From NCBI RefSeq assembly GCF_042747725.1, contig NZ_JBHZGO010000023.1:1-64000 (forward strand): a stretch of 64,000 nucleotides of DNA, read 5' to 3'. Each line of letters opens with the position of its first letter. Positions within the stretch are counted from its first letter, which is position 1. Shown here in pieces: positions 1 through 7,790 of the stretch. A program made the translations under genes and the position numbers. The notes under the pieces were generated by a model. It was not told the DNA's origin, searched no databases, and was given only the letters and a program-made list of their open reading frames with translations. This DNA is from FACHB-T130 sp042747725 (GTDB lineage: Bacteria; Cyanobacteriota; Cyanobacteriia; Cyanobacteriales; FACHB-T130).

Positions 1-63
1 CGTCGTGCGTCAGGCAAACTGGAAAAGGCTTCCACAATGGCAAGCGTTCTCATAGCTCGATAA
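1..63 (+). CDS. C-terminal end of an unidentified protein (partial)
   Basis: An open frame runs in from the window edge and ends at TAA (61-63), giving about 20 residues ending VLIAR. It is followed about 60 bases later by a GC-rich stem and a T-run facing the same way, as expected after a gene end. I do not recognise the family; 20 open codons alone are weak evidence. Confidence 0.3.
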   Translation, partial: RRASGKLEKASTMASVLIAR

Positions 64-120
64 GAAAAATTCGTTGAGCTTTAGCTTACTGGATTTCACC
101 CTCTCTGTCTAGAATGAAAT

Positions 121-170
121 AGCCCTGCCCCTTACCAGGTAGGGAAGGGGCTGTTCTTGTTAGGTTTTTT
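121..170 (+). terminator. Probable rho-independent terminator
   Basis: An imperfect GC-rich inverted repeat (arms about 121-136 and 138-152) is followed by a T-rich stretch ending in six Ts at 165-170. It lies between the partial frame at the window start and the convergent pentapeptide gene, so it could serve the former. Confidence 0.4.
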
Positions 171-205
171 GAGCCAACTGAGAACCGCTAATAGCGGCTG
201 TTTGT

Positions 206-853
206 TCAGGCTTTTGAAGCCATTTTGTCCGCACAGGTTCCAGTCAAACAAGCTCGATCCAAAGTCACGCCAGTCAAGTTAACACTATCTAACTCAGCGC
301 AGAGCAAATTTGCTCCAGTCAAATTTGCCCCGGCAAGATTTGCACCCCGCAAGTCTGCTTCTTCTAGATTCGCTTCACTAAGCAAAGCGCCCCGTAAATC
401 CGCTTGGCTTAAGTCTGCACCTTGCAAATTGGCACCGCTCAAGTTAGCACCCCGCAAGTCAGCACTCCGCAAATCCACGCCTTGCAAGTTGACGCTCATC
501 AAGTTAGCACCGCTCAAGAAGGCACCGGCAAAAGACGCTTGCGTGAGTTTCGTTCCCATCAAGTTAGCGCCTCGCAAATTTGCACCGCGCAAGTCAGCAC
601 CGGATAAGTCAGCTTGCATCAAGTTAGCGCCCAGCAGGTTCGCCCGCAAGTCAGCGCCTGTTAGTTGCGCTTCGATTAAATTTGCACCATCGAGACGGGC
701 GCGTTCTAAGTTGGAGCCACTAAAATTTGTGCCAACGAGGTTAGCACCGGCGAGATTGATGCCTCGCAAATCTACTCCTGAAAAATCTTCGTCTTCTAAA
801 TCTGTACCTTGCAGTTGCTTGAGTTTGCCGGAACGAATTGCTTGAATGTCCAT
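206..853 (-). CDS. Pentapeptide-repeat protein
   Basis: 215 residues. From about residue 25 to 205 nearly the whole protein consists of A(D/N)Lxx pentapeptides, predicting a right-handed quadrilateral beta-helix of about 35 coils with no other domain. The first 20 residues (MDIQAIRSGKLKQLQG) form a short N-terminal cap. No signal peptide or membrane segment is visible, so it is probably cytosolic. Such proteins are abundant in cyanobacteria and mostly have no known function; a few families act as DNA mimics or scaffolds, which cannot be inferred here. The repetitive codons create long spurious frames on the opposite strand. Confidence 0.9.
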   Translation of the reverse strand: MDIQAIRSGKLKQLQGTDLEDEDFSGVDLRGINLAGANLVGTNFSGSNLERARLDGANLIEAQLTGADLRANLLGANLMQADLSGADLRGANLRGANLMGTKLTQASFAGAFLSGANLMSVNLQGVDLRSADLRGANLSGANLQGADLSQADLRGALLSEANLEEADLRGANLAGANLTGANLLCAELDSVNLTGVTLDRACLTGTCADKMASKA

Positions 854-969
854 TTTAAGGATTGAAGGATTGCGAATGGGGAAAAAGTTTTAAGTTGTAA
901 GATTTGTGGTTATCGCGTCTGAGTTTTGCATGAAAGAACTATCTTTTCAATCAAAACTCATAACTTCCA

Positions 970-2382
970 TTACCCATTCCCCATTAATGAAGGTTGCACG
1001 GCTGTACCGCCATAGAGATTTGCATCCAAGAGCCACATTCCCGCCGTCACTTTGGTTGGCGTGACAGGTAGACTCAAACCCTGTTGCATACCCATGACGA
1101 GGAGTGATAGAGTTTCAACCAATTTGGGATCGAAGCGATCGCCTTGTTGTTGCCGACACTCTTCTATAGCTTTTGATAAATTCTCTTCGCTGTCGGGATT
1201 GGCATTTCTCGCTTGCACGAGTCGCCACTGAAAGTCTGCGACTAATCCCAAAATTCTCGATTCCAAGGGAATTTCATCACCAGCTAACCCGGCTGGCTCA
1301 CCCGTGCCGTTCCACCACTCGGTTTGGTGAGTGACGATTTGGGCAACTGCCCGCAGTTGTGACATTCTTCTCAATACTTGCGCTCCCGGCACCAATGGAC
1401 AAGTCAGCGCATAACTGGGTGCATCCTCGTCGTAGCGACTCGACTTAGCAGCAGCCAGAACACTTTCCGCTCCCTGCATCGGATCGATGCGGTGCAGCAA
1501 CCCGGCAAGGCGCAGGCGTTTCATCTGCCAAGCGGGTAAATCTAGTAGTTGCCCTATCATTTCGGAAAGTGCCACCACTTCCGCTGCTGCCATTGGATTG
1601 GTAATATCTGCCATATCCATCAGCTGCGCCATCCGCAAGAATGCCTGAATTTCATTGGAAACTAAATTCCGATCCAGCGCTTGTTGGCGAGATCCAACGG
1701 GGATGTCTAGATTTGTGCCAGTCGATATATCTTCTTGCCCATGCTGGAGATACTCCACCACGGAAGACACCACTGAACTTAGATTCTCTGGGGTTGCTAA
1801 GGATGGCTGGATTGACTCTTTACAGGCGATGAGTTTTTTCTCTAGTTCCGGGTTGTAGCGACCAATATGGGCGATCGCTAAATCCACCGTCTCTTTCACC
1901 AACTCTGGCTCAAACGTCCACAAACCATAGAACTTACGCTCCAAATCTGACGCGGGTAGCCCTGCTGCACCATAATCTTCTTCTGAAATCTCTTGACAAA
2001 GCACCATTGCCGTGTATGTTGGCGAAAAGATGATTAAGTGCCATTCTTCAGCCACCGGGTCGGATGTGTCTAATGCCACTATATCTACATTGGGCAGTTG
2101 GCTGGTGGGGTGTTCGGTAAACCCCGTATCCGGTGACGCCATGATGGCAATCTGACGCGATTTCTGTGCAATGTCCCTATAGCGATCTGCTTCTTGCAGA
2201 TACCATTTGCCTCTTTGGAAGGCGGCGATGGTCAAGGGGGAACTGTCCTCAGTTAAGATGTGGTCTTCCAGGGCATGACACAGGGCAACGAGGGTGTTTT
2301 TGTAGTACACCCCAAATCGAATCGGTCTTTTACTCGATCTGTGGGCAACTTCTAGCTGTTGCAGAATGGAGCCTTCTAACAT
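970..2382 (-). CDS. DICT sensory domain plus degenerate HD-GYP-like protein
   Basis: 470 residues from the ATG at 2382 (MLEGSILQQLEVAHRSSKRP); an upstream in-frame ATG adds 12 unlikely residues. The N-terminal half resembles the DICT sensory domain common in cyanobacterial signalling proteins. The C-terminal half (about 255-430) follows the HD-GYP fold: the motif WNGTGEPAGLAGDEIPLESR is the counterpart of the DGxGYP block with IPLESRIL, but the expected LLHDIGK block reads LLHRIDP, so the HD aspartate is missing and GYP is GEP. This suggests a domain that binds or signals without cyclic-di-GMP hydrolysis. It is probably a cytosolic signalling protein with unknown ligand. An intergenic gap of about 100 bases separates it from the upstream radical SAM gene, so co-transcription is possible. 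Confidence 0.75.
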   Translation of the reverse strand: MLEGSILQQLEVAHRSSKRPIRFGVYYKNTLVALCHALEDHILTEDSSPLTIAAFQRGKWYLQEADRYRDIAQKSRQIAIMASPDTGFTEHPTSQLPNVDIVALDTSDPVAEEWHLIIFSPTYTAMVLCQEISEEDYGAAGLPASDLERKFYGLWTFEPELVKETVDLAIAHIGRYNPELEKKLIACKESIQPSLATPENLSSVVSSVVEYLQHGQEDISTGTNLDIPVGSRQQALDRNLVSNEIQAFLRMAQLMDMADITNPMAAAEVVALSEMIGQLLDLPAWQMKRLRLAGLLHRIDPMQGAESVLAAAKSSRYDEDAPSYALTCPLVPGAQVLRRMSQLRAVAQIVTHQTEWWNGTGEPAGLAGDEIPLESRILGLVADFQWRLVQARNANPDSEENLSKAIEECRQQQGDRFDPKLVETLSLLVMGMQQGLSLPVTPTKVTAGMWLLDANLYGGTAVQPSLMGNG

Positions 2383-2481
2383 AATTTTGGTTTTATTAAA
2401 TGAACCGCAAAGACGCAAAGAACAAGGAAAGAAGAGAAATGCAGGCTAGGGTGGGCAATGTCTACTTAGCAATTCATGAAA

Positions 2482-4053
2482 CTAAGATACAGTAACTAGG
2501 TGTTTTTCTTTTGACTGAATAGGTGCCGCGAGGGCTTCTTCTAAGTCGGCGCAACCAAGTTTCTCCTCTAGAATTTTCATCACTTCTCGACCGAAATCGT
2601 TAGGATTTTGTTGCCATGCTTGCAGGCAAACTTCACCGAAGAATGAGCCGAGGGGTTCTGGATTCCAAAGTAATTTTTTAGCTGTCCACGGCATTATACT
2701 CATCGGGTTGTATCCTGGTTTAAGGATATTCTTATCGAAGGCATATTCTTCTAAATGAGTATGGGGTTGTAAGCCAATAAAGAAGATTGCCGGTTCAACT
2801 TTATCCGCACCAAAGATTCGCTCTAGCTCCCGGTGATAGGCAATGGTTTGGCGAATTGTTTCATGAGTTTCGTCTATTACATTAAATGAGTAATTGACGG
2901 AAACTAAGTCGTTGAAGCCTGCTGCTTTTAAGTCGCGGCAATTTTCTAAGACTGTCCGCAGGTTATAGCCCATCCGCATTTTCCGCACAAGTTCTTGGGA
3001 ACCGCTGGTGATGCCGATTTCAAAGTAGTTCATGCCGGTTTTCGCCATCAAGTCGCATAACTCAGGCGTTAAATTGTCTGCCCGAATATAAGCTGCCCAA
3101 TGGATGTCTTTCATCCCAGCGTCGAGGATTTTCTGCAATAGCTCAATGGCGTCATCGATAAATTTCCGAGCTGGGATAAACTGAGCATCGGTAAACCAGA
3201 AGTTACGAATTCCTCGGTCATAAAGTTGTTGCATCTCGGCGACAACTTCATCGGCTGGGTTAATCCGTACCTGCTTGCCCTCAATAACTGTATAAATGCA
3301 GTAACAACAGTTGTGGGGACAACCCCGCTTTGTCTGCACGCCGACATAGAAATCTTCGTCTTGCAGATAATATTGAAACTCAGGCCAAATGGTTTCGATG
3401 TAGTCGTAATTGCAGGCGGTTTTTTCGATATTAGTGGGACGTTCGTGGATCATGCGATCGCGTGGCGTTGTCTCTCCCACCACATAGCATCGTTCATCCC
3501 GAAAATCTTGCCCTCGCAGCATTTTTTCCAGCAGCGCTTCGCCTTCACCCACCGAAACAACTGTCCCGGATGGCAGACTCTTACCCAGCTGTTCGTAAAA
3601 TACGCTCACAGCACCGCCACCGACAACGGCTTTGGCTTCTGGATGATATTTTTGAGCGCGTTTGAGTCCCCGTTTGATTAATCCCAGGTTGCGCCAGAGT
3701 TCGGTGTAGTATGCCGTGGTGACGCGCAGCCCTCCCAGTGCCCCGCGCAATTTCAGCAGCGGATTTTTGGCGTAGTAAAACTCAAAGGCGTGCTGGAGTG
3801 GGTTGCCACCTCTGCCTCCCACGGGCGCATAAATCTGAATATCGCGCCAGGAAAATACCAGTAGTGTGGGTTTGAATTCATCGACACAAGTATCCAACGC
3901 CCCAGTGAAATCCAGAGGCGGCACGGTTCCCAAGTCAAAGATCCGCTGTTCTACTTCTGGGAATTGCTTGTGTACGTGATCGGATAAGTAAACCACTCCG
4001 ATGGGGAAAATCGGGTTGCAGGGGAGGCGGACGTAGAGAATTCGATTATTCAT
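2482..4053 (-). CDS. B12-binding-type radical SAM protein
   Basis: 523 residues. The N-terminal ~190 residues look like a Rossmann-type cobalamin-binding domain typical of this enzyme class (opening MNNRILYVRLPCNPIFPIGV; VVGGGAVSVFYE near residue 150), but the canonical DxHxxG motif is not evident. The radical SAM core starts near residue 235 with KRGCPHNCCYCIY, giving CxxxCxxC ligands for a 4Fe-4S cluster, followed by IRNFWFTDAQF and YFEIGITSGSQELVRKM, standard core strands. The C-terminal ~120 residues are family-specific. The substrate is unknown; relatives are widespread in cyanobacteria. The start ATG at 4053 gives a natural N-terminus. Confidence 0.8.
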   Translation of the reverse strand: MNNRILYVRLPCNPIFPIGVVYLSDHVHKQFPEVEQRIFDLGTVPPLDFTGALDTCVDEFKPTLLVFSWRDIQIYAPVGGRGGNPLQHAFEFYYAKNPLLKLRGALGGLRVTTAYYTELWRNLGLIKRGLKRAQKYHPEAKAVVGGGAVSVFYEQLGKSLPSGTVVSVGEGEALLEKMLRGQDFRDERCYVVGETTPRDRMIHERPTNIEKTACNYDYIETIWPEFQYYLQDEDFYVGVQTKRGCPHNCCYCIYTVIEGKQVRINPADEVVAEMQQLYDRGIRNFWFTDAQFIPARKFIDDAIELLQKILDAGMKDIHWAAYIRADNLTPELCDLMAKTGMNYFEIGITSGSQELVRKMRMGYNLRTVLENCRDLKAAGFNDLVSVNYSFNVIDETHETIRQTIAYHRELERIFGADKVEPAIFFIGLQPHTHLEEYAFDKNILKPGYNPMSIMPWTAKKLLWNPEPLGSFFGEVCLQAWQQNPNDFGREVMKILEEKLGCADLEEALAAPIQSKEKHLVTVS

Positions 4054-4711
4054 CGTGGTTTTTTGTATCTAAATTTACTACTACTGAGATCGAAAGCGAC
4101 AAATGCGATCGCTTTCTCAAAAATTCTTCTGACTAAGACTTGCTCTCAGGATTTGAGCCATGTTGGGTATCTTTAGCGACTAGATGTGAATCCGCCATTG
4201 ACCCGCAGGAATTACTGGCGACAGCAGCACCTCTGTATCTATAAATGAAATGATTCTGAAAGGTCTTTATATAACTTTACGATAACATTTACTATCCTCA
4301 GTCTCGCCCTGATTTTGGTTCTGGAGGCGAAAAAGGGAACGCAACGCTGCAAAAATCGCTCCAAGATCGGAAGTCTATTCTCGGCAGCAAGCCGAAATTA
4401 AGCACGAATTCATTGCCGATCCTGAAGAAATCTTTACTTCGCTGGCATTTTCATCTAGCAAAGCTGGCATGAGGCGTGGGGAAGGTGTTTTGACAGGGAG
4501 TAGTGGCCCAAGTCGGAGGCTAAGGCACGGGGAATTGCCCTTACAATCGCAAGTAGCAAGGATTACTAAAAGTGGAATTTTTGCCTCTAACTTTGGGGAG
4601 ATATCTCACCAAAATACTCAGTTGGTAGTCGTGTTTACAACAAGCCGGGATCGCCCAATGTTAGCTTAGTTATTGTAATCTTCAACAGTGGCGCAAAGCT
4701 CCTCGGCAGTT
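4054..4711. other. Long intergenic stretch without a confident gene
   Basis: About 650 bases separate the divergent radical SAM and DUF1830 genes. The left 250 bases are AT-rich and could hold both promoters. From about 4310 to 4669 two plus-strand frames stay open for long stretches (one ends at 4669), but neither has a convincing start or a family I recognise. It may be a decayed gene. Confidence 0.35.
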
Positions 4712-5107
4712 ATGGCTCAAATACTCGATCCCCTTCCTTCTGGTAACAGCGATCGCATTCTCTGCTGCTACGTTAATGCTACAAGCCACATTCAAATTGC
4801 TCGGATTAGTAATCTTCCGAACTGGTACTTTGAGCGGGTTGTCTTTCCAGGACAACGCTTAGTGTTTGAAGCAATACCAGAGGCTCATCTGGAAATTCAT
4901 ACAGGGATGATGGCGAGTGCCATTCTTTCAGATAAAATTCCGTGCGATCGCCTGTGTATCAACGAAGGCAATGATTCCGAGTATAATACAATCGACCTAC
5001 ACGATGAGGAAAAAAAGGCAATAAACGATAACACCCGGAAGCTTGAAATCCAGAAAAAAAGAAATTTAGAAACCGTAGAATCTTTAACAACCGCTTATAT
5101 TGGCTAG
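4712..5107 (+). CDS. DUF1830 domain protein
   Basis: 131 residues from ATG 4712 (MAQILDPLPSGNSDRILCCY). A GTG eight codons upstream (4688) is an alternative. The core resembles the cyanobacterial DUF1830 family: ILCCYVNATSHIQIARISN, then a W-Y-F-ERVVFPG segment and a short hydrophobic LEIHTGM stretch. After about residue 85 the sequence becomes charged (EEKKAINDNTRKLEIQKKRN), a probable helical tail. No catalytic residues are evident and no function is established for the family. A hairpin with T-run follows immediately. Confidence 0.8.
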   Translation: MAQILDPLPSGNSDRILCCYVNATSHIQIARISNLPNWYFERVVFPGQRLVFEAIPEAHLEIHTGMMASAILSDKIPCDRLCINEGNDSEYNTIDLHDEEKKAINDNTRKLEIQKKRNLETVESLTTAYIG

Positions 5108-5133
5108 TTTTGCTGGGAAAATTCAGTAATTTT

Positions 5134-5162
5134 AGGGTTGTCATGAGCGACAACTCTTTTTT
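5134..5162 (+). terminator. Rho-independent terminator after the DUF1830 gene
   Basis: A nine-base-pair stem (arms 5134-5142 and 5149-5157, one G-U pair) with a six-base loop is followed by a run of Ts, 27 bases after the stop codon of the DUF1830 gene. Confidence 0.75.
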
Positions 5163-5256
5163 ATGGGATTTTCAGCGATTAGCGATTAGCTTTTAGAGGA
5201 ATTGACTGGTAAATTCTCGTATACTTAGGTAGACAAATTCTTTTTTTTCTCACTGA

Positions 5257-5361
5257 TATAGCAGTCCTAAATGATTCGTGAAAGCAAGATCCTAGGGCAA
5301 CTCTTACGAAGTCGGGGATCTCAAGGGCTGGTATCTCACCACTAAAATAGGATTGCTATAG
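5257..5361. repeat. Interspersed palindromic repeat, family 3, copy 1
   Basis: About 105 bases bounded by imperfect inverted ends (TATAGCAGTCCTA on the left; the complement of TATAGCAATCCTA on the right). The left end extends as TATAGCAGTCCTAAATGATTCG, shortened here, and the same end occurs inverted at 35123-35226, so this is a dispersed family. The copy fills the gap between the DUF1830 terminator and the DUF4079 gene. Confidence 0.6.
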
Positions 5362-5425
5362 CGCCAAGCGAACAGCTTAAGATGAAAAGTAGATGCGGCT
5401 GTAGCTGAATGTAAATAAGTAACGA

Positions 5426-5863
5426 GTGAATCTACCTTCCTTTCTCTGGCTCTGGAAAATTGCTGCGTGGTCGATGGGCTTGTCTCTGTTAGCCTACCTA
5501 TTGCTGGGAGTCACTGGCAGTTGGATGTTTGCGGCTCGTCAGCAAAGAAGTTCGCAACCGCGATGGTTGCGTCTTTTTCACTACGCTACTGGCGCAATTC
5601 TGGTGGCTCTCGTCTTGCTGCTGCTAGCCATTGGGGTTGTCGGCACGTTAGGTCATTATGGCAGCCTCGCTCACTCGGCGCACTGGATTGCCGGTTGGGT
5701 CGTGGTGGTATTAGTGTTGCTCTCAGCGGGAAGTGCAATTCTCATTAATCCCAACCGAGCTTGGGCGCGTTCGGTTCATATTGCAACCAATCTGGTGCTA
5801 TTGGTGGGATTAGCCTGGGTTTCGCTAACCGGCTGGAGCGTGGTGCAAAAGTATTTACCTTAG
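5426..5863 (+). CDS. DUF4079-type four-helix membrane protein
   Basis: 145 residues from a GTG start (5426) preceded by a weak purine-rich stretch. Four hydrophobic segments are visible at about residues 8-35, 48-72, 82-106 and 115-135, with a conserved-looking histidine in helix 2 (LFHYATGAI), one in AHWIAGW and one in SVHIATN. Histidines in bundled helices resemble the DUF4079/cytochrome b561-like layout, so heme binding is possible but not shown. It is probably an integral membrane protein of unknown function. It stands alone between two dispersed repeats. Confidence 0.7.
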   Translation: MNLPSFLWLWKIAAWSMGLSLLAYLLLGVTGSWMFAARQQRSSQPRWLRLFHYATGAILVALVLLLLAIGVVGTLGHYGSLAHSAHWIAGWVVVVLVLLSAGSAILINPNRAWARSVHIATNLVLLVGLAWVSLTGWSVVQKYLP

Positions 5864-5969
5864 ATTTAACTTAGATTTAATCTTTCTAGTTGGATGACAA
5901 TTTTTCTGCTGAAGAAACCGGCGAATAGGGGTAGGTTTCCCCGCCTCTACTTTTTCAGGACAACCCGCT

Positions 5970-6061
5970 CAGGACTTACGCAAAGCTTATACATATAGCG
6001 TTTTTTCGGGTTCAATCCCCCTGTGGTTGCCCTCAGATGTAGTGATGTTGTGTAAGTCCTG
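5970..6061 (+). mobile_element. Miniature transposon-like element, family 1, copy A
   Basis: 92 bases with ends CAGGACTTACGCAA and (inverted) TGTGTAAGTCCTG. It is flanked on both sides by the identical pentamer CCGCT (5965-5969 and 6062-6066), as left by transposition with a 5-bp target duplication. There is no coding capacity. The interior is shared with five other copies in the window. Confidence 0.85.
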
Positions 6062-6199
6062 CCGCTGAGAAATCCGTCGGTGGGGTGAGTGGAACTGACA
6101 GAAAATTCGTGAAAATACACAAAGTTATTTCCTTGAGCTAACAGCTTAGGGTTTTTGACTAGGCTAAGATGAACTAAAGTAAGCCTTCACCCCTAATCG

Positions 6200-6508
6200 A
6201 TGCGCGATCAAATAATCCCTGGCGTGATTTTCGTAGTAGCTCTGGCTATTTTTTTAGGCGGTATAGTGGGCGTGCGCTTCCCCCTCGGTAGTCGGAGTGC
6301 GAGCCAAGTGCTTCCTGCGGGTACTCAAACTACAACACCATCGCCCTCTCCTACGCCGACCGCTACTGTTACCCCAGCGCCAACCGTAACCCCTACGGGA
6401 ACAATCCCTACAGTAACGCAACAGCAACCTGCAACTCGCAGCAGTCCGTATACCATACCAGCCGAAGAGATACCACCCGAAGAAGAGCCGGTACAGGCGC
6501 TGTGGTAA
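6200..6508 (+). CDS. Small membrane-anchored protein with Pro/Thr-rich tail
   Basis: 102 residues. A single hydrophobic helix at about residues 6-27 (IIPGVIFVVALAIFLGGIVG) follows a short N-terminus, then residues 40-85 are almost entirely Thr, Pro, Ser and Ala (PSPSPTPTATVTPAPTVTP), and the end is acidic (PAEEIPPEEEP). This architecture is a membrane anchor with an extended, disordered, probably periplasmic tail. I do not recognise a family. The low-complexity tail and lack of a strong ribosome binding site keep confidence moderate. Confidence 0.55.
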   Translation: MRDQIIPGVIFVVALAIFLGGIVGVRFPLGSRSASQVLPAGTQTTTPSPSPTPTATVTPAPTVTPTGTIPTVTQQQPATRSSPYTIPAEEIPPEEEPVQALW

Positions 6509-6660
6509 TCGGTTTTTAGAAATTAGAAAAGAATGCAACGTGGGATGCGCTCTCTACGGAATTAGTGTAAGCGATCGCATTCACATCGCCCTAAAGTCTT
6601 ATCGATCGGCAATTTCAGTAAGACAAGCGCGATCGCCTTGGTTAATCTCATAGAAATATA

Positions 6661-6701
6661 TGCGGCTCTAAGTTCCTGCAGAACGGGAACTTAGAGCCGC
6701 A
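6661..6701. terminator. Perfect 16-bp inverted repeat
   Basis: Arms 6661-6676 and 6686-6701 are perfectly complementary with a nine-base loop. There is no T-run directly after the right arm, so it may be a bidirectional terminator or a dispersed palindrome rather than a classic intrinsic terminator. The remaining 150 bases up to the phnD-like gene are very AT-rich and probably contain its promoter. Confidence 0.55.
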
Positions 6702-6858
6702 GATGCCTGTAACTTTGATAAGGACAAACCTTCTTATAAGACTTTTAAATTTATTTTTTTATTCTACAATTAGATTTAAATAATTTACGACCTATTGTTA
6801 ACCAAGATATAATTTAAATTAGCTAAAATTATATTTATTTATTTGTAGGCAAATAGTT

Positions 6859-7749
6859 ATGAAACGACGGCACTTTCTCTGGTATTCCCTAATATTAATC
6901 ACCAGCTGTACGGTAGCAAGTAACCCTAATGATAGAGATTCGCCTTCATCTGCACAAAATTCCCCTGAAAAGCTTCGATTTACAGTGACAGATATTCAAA
7001 GTCTTGAACAGTTGCAGCGCGATTATGGGGAATTGCGAATGGCACTAGAGGAGGTACTGGAAAAGAAAATTGAGTTTGTCCCCGTTGAAAGCTACACAGC
7101 AGCAGCCGCCGCCTTACAGTCCGATCAGCTAGATTTTGTTCTCACAGGTCCCTCGGAATACGTGGTGATGCGTGCAAGGACAAACGCAGTTCCTGTCATC
7201 GGTATCACGCGACCCAACTACCATGCAGTTATCTGTGTCTCTGCTAACAGCAAGATCAAGTCAGTAGCACAGTTAAAAGGTAAAAAAATTGCCATGTGGC
7301 AGGTAGGATCGACCAGCGGTTATCTTGGTCCCACCAAGTTTTTGATAGACGCTGGATTAGATCCTAAATCTGACATAAAAATCCTCATGTTAGGAAGTAA
7401 GGGACTACCCGCCTTGAAAAAAGGTGAGGTTGATGCTTGGGGAGGGTCTGCTGTTAAGTATGAGAAATTCCTCCGAGATGAAGGCTTATCTGAGAGTGAG
7501 TTACCACTAATAGTGAAAGGACCGCTTCTTCCCAACGATTTATTTGTTGCCAGTAGTAAGCTCGATCCTGACTTCGTTAAAGAGATGAGTGAGCGCGCAA
7601 TTAAAAATCAGAATAAACTGATTCAAAGTCTTTTATCCGTCGAGGAAGGTAAGTACAAAGGCTCTCAGTTAGTTGCGGCGAATGATGCTGATTACAACAT
7701 GATTCGGGAGGTCTATAAAGCCATAGGACAAGGCAGTTTTGTTCAATAG
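6859..7749 (+). CDS. PhnD-like periplasmic substrate-binding lipoprotein
   Basis: 296 residues. The N-terminus MKRRHFLWYSLILITSC is a lipoprotein signal peptide with lipobox LITSC (Cys 17). The mature part resembles the PhnD/SsuA/PtxB-type binding protein fold for phosphonate, phosphite or related oxyanions: FVPVESYTAAAAALQSDQLDFVLTG early, VAQLKGKKIAMWQVGSTSGYLGP in the middle and KKGEVDAWGGSAVKYEKF later. No permease or ATPase gene lies nearby. Instead the next gene, 41 bases downstream on the same strand, is a membrane histidine kinase, so the likely role is ligand presentation to that sensor. The ligand is not predictable by eye. Confidence 0.85.
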   Translation: MKRRHFLWYSLILITSCTVASNPNDRDSPSSAQNSPEKLRFTVTDIQSLEQLQRDYGELRMALEEVLEKKIEFVPVESYTAAAAALQSDQLDFVLTGPSEYVVMRARTNAVPVIGITRPNYHAVICVSANSKIKSVAQLKGKKIAMWQVGSTSGYLGPTKFLIDAGLDPKSDIKILMLGSKGLPALKKGEVDAWGGSAVKYEKFLRDEGLSESELPLIVKGPLLPNDLFVASSKLDPDFVKEMSERAIKNQNKLIQSLLSVEEGKYKGSQLVAANDADYNMIREVYKAIGQGSFVQ

Positions 7750-7790
7750 GTTTAATCACTTGATTCGACTCTTTTGGGGATATTTGGTTT

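Noticed and set aside
225..845. Long plus-strand frame opposite the pentapeptide gene
   Set aside because: It mirrors the repetitive codons of the pentapeptide repeats, gives a Lys/Ala/Pro/Ser-only protein without known motifs, and is a shadow.
3226..3681. 151-codon plus-strand frame inside the radical SAM gene
   Set aside because: It overlaps a well-supported gene on the other strand and has no recognisable motif.
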